From assembly GCF_900184225.1 (NCBI RefSeq), contig NZ_FXWZ01000003.1, forward strand, positions 745,683 through 809,682: a DNA stretch of 64,000 nt. The letters are read 5' to 3'. Shown piece after piece: positions 1 through 9,295 of this stretch. Below the pieces are notes generated by a model, which searched no databases, was not told where the DNA came from, and was given only the letters and a program-made list of their open reading frames with translations. This stretch comes from Brevibacterium ihuae (lineage in GTDB: Bacteria > Actinomycetota > Actinomycetes > Actinomycetales > Brevibacteriaceae). A program made the position numbers and the translations under genes. How positions within the stretch are numbered: the first letter of the stretch is position 1; each line of letters opens with the position of its first letter.

Positions 1-215
1 ATGCAACGACGCCGTTCGACGCCGCCTACCGGGAGCGTCTGCCGGGGCTGCGGGAGAAGATCGTGCTCGGCTCGGACTTCCCGAACATCCCCTACCCCTA
101 CGCCCACCAGCTCCAGGCGCTATGCCGGCTCGGCGACGAGTCGGACGGGTTCGGCGATCCGTGGCTCCGCGCGGCGCTCTGGGACAACGGCGCCCGGCTG
201 CTCGGGATCGGCTGA
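1..215 (+). CDS. C-terminal end of an amidohydrolase (TIM-barrel metal-dependent hydrolase), cut by window start
   Basis: The reading frame begins before the window and ends at TGA 213-215. The roughly 70 residues left contain GSDFPNIPYPYA followed by a helical tail that ends in NGARLLGIG. The GSDFP segment matches the last metal-site strand of amidohydrolase-related (Amidohydro_2) proteins, where the Asp helps bind the catalytic metal, and the NGARLLG ending is typical of that family. Substrate and start cannot be judged from this fragment. The gene is followed on the opposite strand by an enoyl-CoA hydratase, with the two 3' ends about 90 bases apart. Confidence 0.7.
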   Translation, partial: ATTPFDAAYRERLPGLREKIVLGSDFPNIPYPYAHQLQALCRLGDESDGFGDPWLRAALWDNGARLLGIG

Positions 216-303
216 CCGGGTCCGGGCCGGTGATCCGCGGTCCGTCGGTCCGTGCGCGGTCGGTCTGCGGCCGGTCCGTGGCCTGTGCGGGGCGGGCCCG
301 GGC

Positions 304-1122
304 TCAGCGGCGCCGGTAGGACGGGGCGCGCTTCTCGAGGAAGGACGCCGTCGCCTCGGCCCGGTCTTCGGTCATCGCGGTGTAGATCTGCTGCCGGTTC
401 TCGAACTCGACGGCGGCCTCGAACGACGGGATCTCGAGGGACTTCCACAGCCCCTCCTTGGTGAACTCCACCGAGATCGGGGCGTTCTGCATGATCTGCC
501 GGGCGGTCTCGAGCGCCCGGTCCATGAGCGCCTCCGGCTCGACGACGTCGGCGAGCAGCCCGAACTGCTGGGCCTCGGCCGGGGTGAAGCGTCGCCCGGT
601 GAGCATGAGCTCCTGCGCCCTGGCGGCCCCGACGATCCGCGGCAGCAGCCAGGACAGGCCCATGTCGCACGCGGAGAAGCCGGCGCGGATGTAGCCCACT
701 GCGAAGTTCGCATCCGGCACTCCGTAGCGGATGTCCGAGGCGCACAGCATCGACAGCCCCACGCCTGCGGTGGCGCCGTTGACCGCGGCGATGACGGGCA
801 CGCGGAGTCCGCGGATCCGGGCGACGAGGTCGGCGATCTCCTTCTGGCGGGCCATCGAGCGCGGCACCTGGCCCTGCTCCTCGATGAGCGCCTCGTCCCC
901 GTACCCGGTGAGGTTGAGGCCGGCGCAGAACGCCCGGCCCTCGCCGGTGAGGATGAGCACCCGGAGGTCGAGGTCGGCGTCGACCTCGGCGAGGGCGGCC
1001 TTGGCCTGGGTGATCAGGTCGATGTCGGCGGTGTTCATCCGCTCGGGCCGGCAGAAGGTCAGGCGGGCGATCCCCGGTTCGGGACGGTCGAGACGGACGG
1101 CGGTGTCGGTGTCGGTATCCAT
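304..1122 (-). CDS. Enoyl-CoA hydratase/isomerase (crotonase) family protein
   Basis: This 272-residue protein has the normal crotonase length. The two oxyanion-hole segments are visible: GEGRAFCAGLNL near residue 60-71 and NGATAGVGLSML near 115-126. In the catalytic region the segment reads AGFSACDMGLSWLLPR, so an Asp occupies the second acid position and the first Glu of classical hydratases is not evident. This points to an isomerase or a substrate-specialised crotonase rather than textbook ECH. The start is supported by a TATTCT box six bases upstream of the ATG, suggesting a leaderless mRNA. It is transcribed alone; the idi gene upstream on the same strand is about 190 bases away. The exact substrate is unknown. 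Confidence 0.88.
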   Translation of the reverse strand: MDTDTDTAVRLDRPEPGIARLTFCRPERMNTADIDLITQAKAALAEVDADLDLRVLILTGEGRAFCAGLNLTGYGDEALIEEQGQVPRSMARQKEIADLVARIRGLRVPVIAAVNGATAGVGLSMLCASDIRYGVPDANFAVGYIRAGFSACDMGLSWLLPRIVGAARAQELMLTGRRFTPAEAQQFGLLADVVEPEALMDRALETARQIMQNAPISVEFTKEGLWKSLEIPSFEAAVEFENRQQIYTAMTEDRAEATASFLEKRAPSYRRR

Positions 1123-1128
1123 GGGTCC

Positions 1129-1134
1129 AGAATA
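1129..1134 (-). promoter_or_regulatory. -10 box of a leaderless promoter for the enoyl-CoA hydratase
   Basis: On the minus strand TATTCT is followed by exactly six bases and then the ATG at 1122. That spacing puts the transcription start at or next to the A of the start codon. No clear -35 is seen. Confidence 0.5.
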
Positions 1135-1311
1135 GTGATCCGGCGCGCGTGCACGTGGCGCGGATCACATGCCGGGCACCGCGGGACGACTGCCGGCGGC
1201 CGGCCGGCGCCCGCCCCGATCAGATCGGCCCGACCCGGTCCGGGCCTCGCCTGCGGCGGCAACGCTGGGCGCACGGGGTCTCAGCCGACGGTGAGCTGCG
1301 ATCCCCCGGTT

Positions 1312-1836
1312 TCAGCCGTCGGTGAGCTGCGCCCACTCCTCGGCGAGCCACGGGCTGAAGGCGAATGGGGCGGCGTCGAGCGCCCGTCCCAGATCCTCCG
1401 GGGCGAGCCACGCGAACTCCGCGACCTCCGCGGTGCTCGGCCGCAGCTCGCCGACGAGACGAGCGGTGAATACCGGGCAGATCTCGTTCTCCACCACACC
1501 CGAGGCGTCCACCGCGCGGTAGCGGAAGTCCGGCAGCACCTCGGTGATGTCGGAGACCTCGCAGCCGAGCTCCTCGCGCGCCCGGCGCTCGATGGCGCGG
1601 GCGAAGGGCTCACCCGGACCCGGATGGCCGCAGAACGAGTTCGTCCACACGCCCGGCCATGTGCGCTTACCCAGGGCACGCCGGGTCATGAGGACTCGGC
1701 CGGCGTCGTCGTGGAGGAAGCACGAGAAGGCGAGGTGGAGCGGGGTGTCGGCGTCGTGGACCGTGGCCTTCGCGGTGGTGCCGATCGGGGTGCCGTCGTC
1801 TGCGAGGAGGACGACGAGCTCTTCGGTGCCGGCCAT
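1312..1836 (-). CDS. idi: Isopentenyl-diphosphate delta-isomerase, type I
   Basis: Interconverts IPP and DMAPP, the five-carbon isoprenoid precursors, in the cytoplasm. The 174-residue product has the Nudix-like fold signature of type I isomerases: the catalytic Cys69 in NSFCGHPGPGE, a Nudix-like stretch ERRAREELGC, and the metal/catalytic Glu in VVENEICPVF near residue 118. An in-frame ATG exists 60 bases upstream (1896), but I prefer 1836 because GGAGG lies seven bases ahead of it and the extra 20 residues are Pro/Gly-rich. A TAGGGT box near 1899-1904 could be the -10, giving a short leader. The gene stands alone, with a GH114-type lipoprotein gene on the same strand upstream. Confidence 0.93.
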   Translation of the reverse strand: MAGTEELVVLLADDGTPIGTTAKATVHDADTPLHLAFSCFLHDDAGRVLMTRRALGKRTWPGVWTNSFCGHPGPGEPFARAIERRAREELGCEVSDITEVLPDFRYRAVDASGVVENEICPVFTARLVGELRPSTAEVAEFAWLAPEDLGRALDAAPFAFSPWLAEEWAQLTDG

Positions 1837-1921
1837 GGTCGGACCTCCAGGGTTCGGGGAGCGCGCACCGCGCGGATCCTCGGCCACGTCGGTCATCCCA
1901 CCCTAGCGGAGGGCTCGGACA

Positions 1922-2818
1922 TCACTCGCAGCGCCGGATGGCCTCGGAGAGCTCGAGGTCCGAGCGGACGACGGTGAAGCCCGGCGGGGCGGCCGCGCAG
2001 ACCTCGGGGAGACGTCCGACGTACTCGATGTCGAACACCGCCTTCCCGGCCTCGGCCACGGGCTGGTACAGGTCGCACTCCCCGAGATTAATGCACTGCT
2101 CGAGCACCGCGAAATCAACGGTCTGGACGACCTCGGGCACGATCTCCCCGGCATTCTTGAGCCCGATCGCGAGCCCGTGGGAATGCGCGATCTCCGCGAC
2201 CGCGCGCAGGTACGCGACCGCGTCCTCCGCGGTGAGGTCGAATCCCGAATCGTTGCTGAAGACGTCGATGCTGTCAGGGTCGATCGCGCGGAAGCCCTTG
2301 TCGGCGCAGGACTCGATCCGGCGCTCCATGATCGGCAGCAGGACATCGTGCCGACGGATGTCGAGCCACCGCTCCCCCGGCCACTCCGCGTAGTCCTTCC
2401 CGATGACCTCGGGCGGGAAGTCCGCCGCGTCGGCCCGCCAGTCCTCGACGGTCCCGATGCTCAGGTAGCAGATGGGATAGACCCCGCGGTCGAGCAGAGA
2501 GCGCACATCGGCCTCCTCAGTCTCCTCGCCGTCGAGGTCGTAGACGTCGACCGGGAGCCCGAGGTCGACCGCGCCCTCGTACTGGATGTGGAAGCTCGCT
2601 CCGGCAGGCGGCGGCGTGACGGCCGCGCCGGCCGACGGGCCGGCTCCATCTGCGGACGGCGAGGCCTCCGGCACGTCCCCCGAGGCGGATGTGTCCGGGG
2701 TCGCCCCCGTCGCACCATCGGCGCCTCGGCCGGCACCGTCGCCCATGGCGCAGCCGACGGTGAGCACGCTCGCCGCGAGACCGACCGCGCAGACACGGAG
2801 GAGTCCGTTCACGCGCAT
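1922..2818 (-). CDS. Lipoprotein with GH114-type (endo-alpha-1,4-polygalactosaminidase-like) domain
   Basis: A 298-residue predicted lipoprotein: the signal peptide ends in the lipobox LTVGC (Cys23). A Ser/Gly/Pro/Ala-rich linker to about residue 70 precedes a globular domain. The domain starts FHIQYEGAVDLG and contains YDLDGEE, ICYLSIGTVEDWR, GERWLDIRR, AIDPDSIDVF and VLEQCINLGECDLY. This order matches the TIM-barrel GH114 family, with the Asp pair after the FRAIDPD strand and the Glu of LEQC as likely catalytic residues. The expected activity is cleavage of galactosamine-containing polysaccharide outside the membrane, but many family members are uncharacterised. The gene appears monocistronic. 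Confidence 0.82.
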   Translation of the reverse strand: MRVNGLLRVCAVGLAASVLTVGCAMGDGAGRGADGATGATPDTSASGDVPEASPSADGAGPSAGAAVTPPPAGASFHIQYEGAVDLGLPVDVYDLDGEETEEADVRSLLDRGVYPICYLSIGTVEDWRADAADFPPEVIGKDYAEWPGERWLDIRRHDVLLPIMERRIESCADKGFRAIDPDSIDVFSNDSGFDLTAEDAVAYLRAVAEIAHSHGLAIGLKNAGEIVPEVVQTVDFAVLEQCINLGECDLYQPVAEAGKAVFDIEYVGRLPEVCAAAPPGFTVVRSDLELSEAIRRCE

Positions 2819-2923
2819 CGCGGTACGGATCCGGTGTCGGTCACGGCCCGATTCCCGGCATCATCGGAGTCCGGTGGAGGTCCATCGTCGCGCTGTCCGG
2901 GTGCTGCGCCACGACCGTGGTCC

Positions 2924-3706
2924 TCAGACGACCGGGCGCTCGACGCCGTCGACCGGCTCCGGACGCTCCTGGATCACCTCGGAGGTGTTGGGGAACAGGA
3001 ACTGATAGGTCAGGCCGGCGATCGCGGCACCAGCGAGCGGGGCAAGGAAGAACACCCAGACCTGCGCGAGCGCGTCGCCGCCGCCGAACACCGCGACGCC
3101 GAGCGAGCGGGCCGGGTTGACCGAGGTGTTCGAGACCGGGATCGACACGAGGTGGATGAGGGTGAGCGAGAGCCCGATGGCGATCGGGGCGAACCCGGCC
3201 GGCGCCCGGTTGTCGGTCGCACCGAGGATGACGTAGAGGAAGATCGCGGTGAGGACGAGCTCGCAGATGATCACCGCGAGGAGCGAGTAGCCGTTGGGCG
3301 AGAACTCGCCGTAGCCATTGGTCGCGAAGCCGTTCTCGGCGACCGAGAACTCGGACCGGCCCGTGGCGATCGCGAGCAGGACGGCTCCCGCGACGATTCC
3401 GGCGACGAGCTGGGTGATCCAGTACGGCAGCGCATCGCGCCACGGCAGGCGGCCGGAGAGCGCGGCCCCGAGCGTGACCGCGGGGTTGAAGTGCCCGCCC
3501 GAGATGTGGCCGACGGCGTAGGCCATGACGACGACGGTGAGTCCGAAGGCGAGGGCGACGCCGAGGAAGCCGATGCCCATGTTCACGCCGTTGTCGGTGT
3601 CCATGACGGATGCCGCGAAGATCGCGGATCCGCAGCCGCCGAAGACGAGGACGAAGGTGCCGAGGAACTCGGCGGCGAGCTTGGAGACGAGGGAAGGGGA
3701 GTTCAT
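2924..3706 (-). CDS. aqpZ: Aquaporin Z-type water channel (MIP family)
   Basis: The 260-residue product starts at the ATG 3704-3706, which is preceded by a GAAAGG ribosome site; a longer in-frame extension upstream runs into the divergent gene and is not credible. Both half-helix NPA motifs are present ([12 protein letters not shown], Asn74; [11 protein letters not shown]), with about six hydrophobic segments. [18 protein letters not shown] carries the His and Arg of the aromatic/arginine filter found in AqpZ, arguing for water rather than glycerol selectivity. It is divergent from the phzF-like gene (128 bases between starts). Confidence 0.93.
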   Translation of the reverse strand: MNSPSLVSKLAAEFLGTFVLVFGGCGSAIFAASVMDTDNGVNMGIGFLGVALAFGLTVVVMAYAVGHISGGHFNPAVTLGAALSGRLPWRDALPYWITQLVAGIVAGAVLLAIATGRSEFSVAENGFATNGYGEFSPNGYSLLAVIICELVLTAIFLYVILGATDNRAPAGFAPIAIGLSLTLIHLVSIPVSNTSVNPARSLGVAVFGGGDALAQVWVFFLAPLAGAAIAGLTYQFLFPNTSEVIQERPEPVDGVERPVV

Positions 3707-3822
3707 CGTTCGACCTTTCGTTCGGACCGCGGTGAGGCGACCGCGCTCGGAGTCGGCCCCAGGATACTCCTCCGTAGGGCGCTTGGGCACCTCGGCGCGC
3801 ACCGCCGCGTCCAGGGCCGGAA

Positions 3823-3828
3823 TACAGT
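3823..3828 (+). promoter_or_regulatory. -10 box of a leaderless promoter for the PhzF-like gene
   Basis: TACAGT sits exactly six bases before the ATG at 3835 and no Shine-Dalgarno sequence precedes that ATG, which together suggest a leaderless transcript. Confidence 0.55.
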
Positions 3829-3834
3829 GGTCGC

Positions 3835-4779
3835 ATGAACGCATCCCCTTCCGCACCCCTCCGCTCCTTCCGCCAGGTCGACGTCTTCGGCATGACCCCG
3901 CTCGGGGGCAACCCCGTCGCCGTGGTCCACGACGCCGAAGGGCTCGACGACGCGACGATGGCCGCCTTCGCCCGCTGGACCAATCTCTCCGAGACGACGT
4001 TCCTCCTGCCGCCCACCTCCGCAGACGCCGACTACCGGCTGCGGATCTTCACCCCCGGCAGGGAGCTGCCCTTCGCCGGGCACCCGACACTCGGCTCGGC
4101 CCACGCATGGCTCGAGAACGGCGGGGTCCCGCGCGCGGCGGGCACGCTCGTCCAGGAGTGCGGAGCCGGCCTCGTCACCCTGCGCGTCGGCGACACGGTC
4201 ACCCCCGCCGAGGTCGCCGCCGAGCCCCGGGCCGGCGGCAGGATCGCCTTTGCGGCGCCTCCGCTCGTGCGCTCGGGTCCCGTTGACGCAGGCACTCTCG
4301 GCGAGGCGATCGCCGCCCTCGGTCTGCACGAGAACGATGTCGTTGCGAGCAGCTGGGTCGACAACGGGCCCGGCTGGCTGGGCATCCTGCTGCGCGACGC
4401 GGCGCTCGTGCGGTCCCTCACCCCGGACTTCACGCGCATGGGGGATCTGAAACTCGGCGTCATCGGCGCCTATCCGGAGGCCGAACGACCCGCCGGCGTA
4501 CCCGACGCTTCCGCGTACGACCCCGTCAGGCCAGCCGACTTCGAGGTGCGCGCCTTCGTCCCCGGTTACGGGGTGCCCGAGGATCCGGTCACCGGCAGCC
4601 TCAATGTGGGGCTGGCGCAGTGGCTCATCGGTTCGGGGCGGGCGCCGACCACGTACACCGCCTCCCAGGGAACCCAGGTGGGCCGGACGGGGATCGTGGG
4701 GATCGAGCAGGTCGGTGCGGACATCTGGGTGTCGGGCAGCACCCGCACCGTGCTCATCGGCACCGCCGACCTCGGCTGA
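3835..4779 (+). CDS. PhzF family isomerase/epimerase-like protein
   Basis: The 314-residue protein has the two-lobed DAP-epimerase-like fold signature of PhzF proteins. Near the N-terminus are [20 protein letters not shown] and the catalytic acid Glu53 in [11 protein letters not shown], then [21 protein letters not shown], and in the C-terminal lobe [20 protein letters not shown]. These are the strongest family markers. PhzF isomerises an intermediate in phenazine synthesis, but stand-alone members in organisms without phenazine genes have mostly unknown substrates, and no phenazine gene is present here. The 3' end is followed by a palindromic repeat region. Confidence 0.9.
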   Translation: MNASPSAPLRSFRQVDVFGMTPLGGNPVAVVHDAEGLDDATMAAFARWTNLSETTFLLPPTSADADYRLRIFTPGRELPFAGHPTLGSAHAWLENGGVPRAAGTLVQECGAGLVTLRVGDTVTPAEVAAEPRAGGRIAFAAPPLVRSGPVDAGTLGEAIAALGLHENDVVASSWVDNGPGWLGILLRDAALVRSLTPDFTRMGDLKLGVIGAYPEAERPAGVPDASAYDPVRPADFEVRAFVPGYGVPEDPVTGSLNVGLAQWLIGSGRAPTTYTASQGTQVGRTGIVGIEQVGADIWVSGSTRTVLIGTADLG

Positions 4780-4914
4780 GGGGCGGGCGGGTCGAGACGC
4801 GTCGGCTCGGTGGTACGCAGTCGCTCCGACGCCCTCGCCGTGTGACGCCCAGGCCCCGCGACGCGCGAACGGGCACCTCACCTCGCCGAACCGCCCCTCA
4901 TGCTCGATCGCACG

Positions 4915-5035
4915 GTCGAACTGCCACTTGTGCTCGATTTCCGCACCGAGAACCGAGCACGCGTGGCAGTTCGACGCGGATCGGGCAGAAGCGGCAGGTT
5001 GATCGGGCGGAGATCGAGCAGAGATGGCAGGTCGA
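4915..5035. repeat. Long hairpin with repeated arms in the gap between PhzF-like and SDR genes
   Basis: The 383-base gap 4780-5162 holds no gene I can support. Its centre is an inverted repeat: 4915-4936 and 4954-4975 are 22-nt arms (GTCGAACTGCCAC and GTGCTCG with their complements) that pair except for a 2-nt internal mismatch, with a 17-nt loop. Downstream the GGCAG(T/G)T(T/C)GA arm motif recurs at roughly 30-base steps in degenerate form (near 4993 and 5026). A GAGGAGG ribosome site for the next gene ends the gap. The hairpin could act as a terminator for the upstream gene, but it lacks a T-tract. Confidence 0.6.
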
Positions 5036-5165
5036 TGTGCCGGGCGGACTGCGACGGGGCGCACCGTGATACGCAGGCATCACTTGCGTTCGCGCACCTA
5101 TCGCACCCGGATGCCCACCGCTCGCGCAGTACTCTGAAGACCCGCTCCGACGCCGAGGAGGCATG

Positions 5166-6155
5166 ATGACTGCTCCGGACCCCGCCGCCGATCCCGCTGA
5201 CTCCGCCAGGGACTCCCAAGCAACCCCCGCCGCCGGGTCGTCGGGCACGCCGAACTCCGCCACCACCGGGCAGCCCACCAGCGCTCCCGGTTCCTCTCCC
5301 TCCGACGCTCCAGGGCGCGCCCCGCTGACCTGGTTCATCACCGGCGCGAACTCCGGTCTGGGGCTCGCGATCGCACGCACCGCCGCAGCATCCGGCGATC
5401 GGGTGCTCGCGACCGCACGCCGCCCGGAGACTCTAGAGGACCTCGTCGCGGAGTTCCCCGGCTCGGTGCGCGCCGCCGCGCTCGACGTCACCCGGGCCGA
5501 GCAGATCGCCCCGGCCGTCGACGCGGCCATCGCGGCGTTCGGCGGGATCGACGTCCTCGTCAACAACGCCGGCTACGGCCTGCGCGGGGCCGTCGAGTCC
5601 TGGAGCATGGACCAGCTGCGGCGACTCTTCGACACGAATGTGTTCGGCGTCGTCGAGCTCACCCGTGCGGTGCTCCCCCACATGCGGGACGCGGGTTCCG
5701 GCTGGATCGTCCAGATGTCCTCGGTCGCGGGATTCCGCGTGAGCCCCGGTGCCGCGGCATACTCCGCCTCGAAGTTCGCGCTCGAGGGCCTGTCGAAGGG
5801 GCTCGCCCTCGAGGTCGCCCCGCACGGCATCGTCGTCACGCTCGCCGAGCCCGGCCCGTTCCGCACCGACTTCTCCGGCCGCTCGCACGACTGGGGCGAG
5901 GAGCACCCCGCCTACACCGAGATCCTCGCCGAGGAGTTCGAGGCGTACCGCGCCCGTTCCGGCCGCCAGGCCAACGACCCGGTCCGCGCTGCGGAGATCC
6001 TCGTCGGGCTCGCGCACGGACCCGACAAGCCGCTCCACCTGCCGCTCGGTCCCGAGGCGTTCGCCGCCGCCCGCGGCGAGTTCACGTCACGGCTGGCCGC
6101 GCTCGACGAGATCGAGGCCTACGCGGCTGACACCGGGTTTCCCGACGACGTGTGA
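5166..6155 (+). CDS. SDR family NAD(P)-dependent oxidoreductase
   Basis: About 50 N-terminal residues are Pro/Ala/Ser-rich and probably disordered; the Rossmann domain then begins at LTWFITGANSGLGLAIA with the TGxxxGxG cofactor motif. NNAGYG, SSVAG and the catalytic YSASK follow in order, and the C-terminal part fits classical SDRs with a substrate lid. Two adjacent ATGs (5163 and 5166) follow GAGGAGG; the second has the better spacing. The closest type is the ketoreductase-like group often annotated as oxidoreductase with broad substrates; no neighbour suggests a pathway. The 265 bases after the gene hold nothing that I recognise. Confidence 0.88.
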   Translation: MTAPDPAADPADSARDSQATPAAGSSGTPNSATTGQPTSAPGSSPSDAPGRAPLTWFITGANSGLGLAIARTAAASGDRVLATARRPETLEDLVAEFPGSVRAAALDVTRAEQIAPAVDAAIAAFGGIDVLVNNAGYGLRGAVESWSMDQLRRLFDTNVFGVVELTRAVLPHMRDAGSGWIVQMSSVAGFRVSPGAAAYSASKFALEGLSKGLALEVAPHGIVVTLAEPGPFRTDFSGRSHDWGEEHPAYTEILAEEFEAYRARSGRQANDPVRAAEILVGLAHGPDKPLHLPLGPEAFAAARGEFTSRLAALDEIEAYAADTGFPDDV

Positions 6156-6420
6156 GCCGGCCGAACAGATGAGCCCGGCGAATGAGCCGGACAGGCACGG
6201 TCCCGGTCGATCCCGGCCGGCGTCGGCGTCTCCCCGATGCGCCCGGGGACACCGCACCTGACAGAACCGTCGCCGCTCGCTCCGCCAGTCGTCCGCGCGG
6301 AACCCGCCGCGTCCCGCAGACCGTCATCAGCGGCAGGCCGACCAGTCGTCCGTACCGTCGTCTGCCGCCGCTGGTCATCGGCACCGGGGCCGCTCGAAGG
6401 CTCATCCCGGACCTCGTCGG

Positions 6421-7839
6421 TCAGCCCCGCCCGTCCCCGGTGCTCCGGCGCAGCACCGGGGACATCGCCAGTGCGACGGCACCGAGGCCGGCGACAACGG
6501 TGACGACGAGGGCGTAGCGCAGTCCGAGAGCACCGGCGGTGAGTCCGAGCACCGGTGACGAGGCGAGCATGGCGATCCGCAGGGCCCAGCTCGCGAGCGT
6601 GATCCCCATGCCGTGGCTGAACCCGGGGATCGTCCCGGCCGCCCCGTAGGCGGTGGGGATGAAGGTCGCGGAGCCGAACCCGGAAAGGAAGAACCCGACG
6701 ACCACCGCCCATGGCTGGGCGACCGCCATCGCGAGCAGCATGCCCGCGGTGACGAGCACGCCGCCGGAGAGCACGACCCCGGTGCGTCCGATCCGGGCGG
6801 TGAGTGCATCGGCGCTGAACCGGGCGATGAGCTGACCGCTGAGCGCGACGACGAAGGCGATCCCGGCGAGCTCGACGCCGACCCCGCCGACCTCGCTGAA
6901 GTACAGCGAGGACCAGTTCATCCCGAGGTCCTCGACGAATGCGCCGAGCAGTCCGAGGGCGATGACGCCGGCGAGCAGCGTCCACTTCGACGGCACGGCG
7001 TTCGCTCCGGCAGTTGACTCCTTCCCGTCCCGCGCCGCAGCCGCTGTCAGGCCCTCCCGCTCGTGCGACGCCACGCCATCGTCCACCGCGGTGACACCGG
7101 GGTCGCTGATCAGAGGCGCGGCTCCCTCCTCCGGGTCGTCCGCACGGATCCGCCGCTGAGCACCGCCGTCCCCCGCCGCACCCGACAGCCGCCACGCCCA
7201 GGCCGCCGCCGCGATGCCGAGCGCGCCGGTGGCGCTCAGGTGCGCCCACAGCGGGATGTGGAGCGCCGCGGCGAGGAGGCCGAACCCGCCCCCGGACACC
7301 GAGCCCACGCTCCAGATCGCGTGCAGGGAGTTGAAGATCAGCGAACCGCGCTCCTGCTCGACGGCGAGCCCGTGGACGTTCTGGGCGGCGTCGGCGACCG
7401 CGTCGAGGAACCCGGCGAGGGCGATGAGACCGGCGGCGATCCACGGCACCGCCGCGACCCAGCCGGGGACGCCGCCCGGCGCCCCGGAGCCCTCCCCGCC
7501 CTGCCACAGGGGTGAACCGGGTCCGAGGACGGTGACCGCTCCGACGAGCACGAAGACCGCGGCGAGGAGCATCGTGCCCACGCTCGCCACCGCCGCGGCG
7601 CCGAACCGGCGGATGAGCGGAGCCGGCAGCGCGGCCGCGCCGATCGAGCCGGCGGGGATCGCGGCGAGGATGAAGCCGAACTCCACCGTGCCGAGTCCGA
7701 GGAGTCCCTTGACCTCCGGGAGCCGGGTGAGGAGGCCGGCGAGAAGGAACCCGTTGAGGAAGAAGAAGAGGGAGACCCCGAGCCGCGCACGCGCGCGGGC
7801 AGCCGATCCGGCGGTCGCCCCTCGCGCGGAACCCGTCAT
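6421..7839 (-). CDS. Major facilitator superfamily transporter
   Basis: A 472-residue integral membrane protein with about 12 hydrophobic segments in two halves. The halves are separated by a charged loop (about residues 225-270, rich in Asp, Glu and Arg). It begins in a basic N-terminus followed by GVSLFFFLNGFLLAGLLTRLPEVKGLLGLG, which fits the FucP/YbjJ-like MFS group that takes up sugars or exports small molecules. The ATG at 7837-7839 overlaps the stop of the upstream amidase (ATGA), so the two are translationally coupled. This suggests the transporter moves the amidase substrate or product. Confidence 0.88.
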   Translation of the reverse strand: MTGSARGATAGSAARARARLGVSLFFFLNGFLLAGLLTRLPEVKGLLGLGTVEFGFILAAIPAGSIGAAALPAPLIRRFGAAAVASVGTMLLAAVFVLVGAVTVLGPGSPLWQGGEGSGAPGGVPGWVAAVPWIAAGLIALAGFLDAVADAAQNVHGLAVEQERGSLIFNSLHAIWSVGSVSGGGFGLLAAALHIPLWAHLSATGALGIAAAAWAWRLSGAAGDGGAQRRIRADDPEEGAAPLISDPGVTAVDDGVASHEREGLTAAAARDGKESTAGANAVPSKWTLLAGVIALGLLGAFVEDLGMNWSSLYFSEVGGVGVELAGIAFVVALSGQLIARFSADALTARIGRTGVVLSGGVLVTAGMLLAMAVAQPWAVVVGFFLSGFGSATFIPTAYGAAGTIPGFSHGMGITLASWALRIAMLASSPVLGLTAGALGLRYALVVTVVAGLGAVALAMSPVLRRSTGDGRG

Positions 7840-9218
7840 CCTGCGGACCGGAGGCCGGCTGCAGTGAGACGGACGGCGAGGTCGAGGAGGGCGGAGTCCC
7901 TGCCCGGAGCCATGACGAGCTGGACCGAGGCCGGGAACTCCCCGTCGCGCACCGCGGGCACCCCGCGCCCGCCGAGGAGGTCGACCGGCACGGAGATCGC
8001 CGGCCACCCGAGCAGGTTGATGAGCTGGGTGTAGAGGCGGAACCGGTTGCGCACACCCTGGTCGGCCCTGTCCCACGGCACCGGTTCGGTGCCGATCGTC
8101 GGCAGCACGAGCGCATCGACCCCTACGAGTGCGCCGAGCGCGGCCTCGCGGAGCGCGGCGAGCTCGGTGAAGGCGGCGGCGTGCTCGGCGTCGGTGATGT
8201 GCGCGTCGTTCTCGAGATTGCGCAGCACCTGCGGTTGGAAGTCGCGGCGCCCGGTGTCGAGCGCGGAACGGTGGACGCGGTACGTCTCGTACCCGCGGAT
8301 CCGCGCGAAGATGCCGGGCATCCGGTCGAAGGCGAACGGGGCGGGGTCGATCGCCGTGTGCGAGACCCCCGGGAGTCCGTCGAGGTGGGGAACGACGCGC
8401 CGGGCCATCCACTCGGCCCCGGTGCCGGCCTCCGGCGACGTGAGAAGACCGAGCACCAGCGGCGATCCGGGGCGGGAGGCCGGTCCGGCGGCCTCGCCGA
8501 GGGCGTCGGGGGCGAACCCGTCCCACAGGAGTCGCATGTCCGCAGGGGTGCGGGTGAAGAAGCCGACGGTGTCGAGCGTAGTCGACAGCGGGGCGACGCC
8601 CGCGGTCGGCACCCGGTCGAGCGTCGGCTTGAACCCGGTGACCCCCGCACAGGCCGCCGGCACCCGCACGGAGCCCGCGGTATCGGTGCCGATCGCCACC
8701 GGGACGATCCCGGCGGCCACCGCGATGGCCGAGCCGTAGCTCGATCCGCCGGTGGTGAGACCAGGCCGGAGCGGGTTGACCCCGCGCCCGTGCGCGCTCT
8801 CCTCCCCGAGGATGCCGTAGGAGTGCTCGTGGCACGTCGTCTTGGCGACCGGGATGAGCCCGAGGGACTCGAACCGCCGCACCACCTCGGCGGATTCCGC
8901 GGCCGGGGCCTCCGGGTGCACGGTCGACCCCATCGTCGTCGTGACGCCGGCGAGGTCGATGACGTCCTTGACCGCGAACGGCACCCCGTCGAGCCGGGAC
9001 CGAACCCGCCCATCGGCACGGCGCGCGTCGGAGTCGTCGGCGGCCGCCCGCGCCCGATCGGCGAGGAGGCGGGCCTGCTCCTGCGGCACGTGCGGCGGCG
9101 CGACGACCGCGTTGAGCTCCCGACCCGCCTCCGCGCAGGCGTGCAGCGCGGTCCGCACCTCATCGAGGGCGGTGGTGGCACGGGAGTCGAGGGCGGCGCT
9201 CATCGCGAGAAGGTCCAT
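7836..9218 (-). CDS. Amidase (amidase signature family hydrolase)
   Basis: A 460-residue member of the amidase signature family, with the full Ser-cisSer-Lys triad: Lys84 in GVPFAVKDVID, Ser159 in LTTGGSSYGSA and Ser183 in GTDTAGSVRVPA. It hydrolyses an amide to acid and ammonia in the cytoplasm. The length is typical of free-standing amidases and the gene is not next to gatB or gatC, so it is unlikely to be the tRNA amidotransferase subunit. A TAGACA box six bases before the first ATG supports the 9218 start; a second ATG lies five codons in. It is coupled by ATGA to the MFS gene downstream. Confidence 0.9.
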   Translation of the reverse strand: MDLLAMSAALDSRATTALDEVRTALHACAEAGRELNAVVAPPHVPQEQARLLADRARAAADDSDARRADGRVRSRLDGVPFAVKDVIDLAGVTTTMGSTVHPEAPAAESAEVVRRFESLGLIPVAKTTCHEHSYGILGEESAHGRGVNPLRPGLTTGGSSYGSAIAVAAGIVPVAIGTDTAGSVRVPAACAGVTGFKPTLDRVPTAGVAPLSTTLDTVGFFTRTPADMRLLWDGFAPDALGEAAGPASRPGSPLVLGLLTSPEAGTGAEWMARRVVPHLDGLPGVSHTAIDPAPFAFDRMPGIFARIRGYETYRVHRSALDTGRRDFQPQVLRNLENDAHITDAEHAAAFTELAALREAALGALVGVDALVLPTIGTEPVPWDRADQGVRNRFRLYTQLINLLGWPAISVPVDLLGGRGVPAVRDGEFPASVQLVMAPGRDSALLDLAVRLTAAGLRSAG

Positions 9219-9295
9219 GCCTCCTGTCTACCGCATGCGCCGGCCGCGCGCACCGGGGTCCCGGTGTGCGCGGCCGGTGCTGTCCGGACGGACCC

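Noticed and set aside
1..1977. 658-residue open frame on the plus strand
   Set aside because: It is the complement of enoyl-CoA hydratase and idi, is Arg/Gly/Pro-rich and matches no family; the real genes on the minus strand have clear motifs.
3835..4779. Phenazine biosynthesis locus
   Set aside because: Only a PhzF-like protein is present; no other phenazine gene occurs in the window.
6421..8835. 804-residue frame ending in the MFS transporter
   Set aside because: The N-terminal 332 residues are a shadow of the amidase; the transporter starts at the ATGA overlap.
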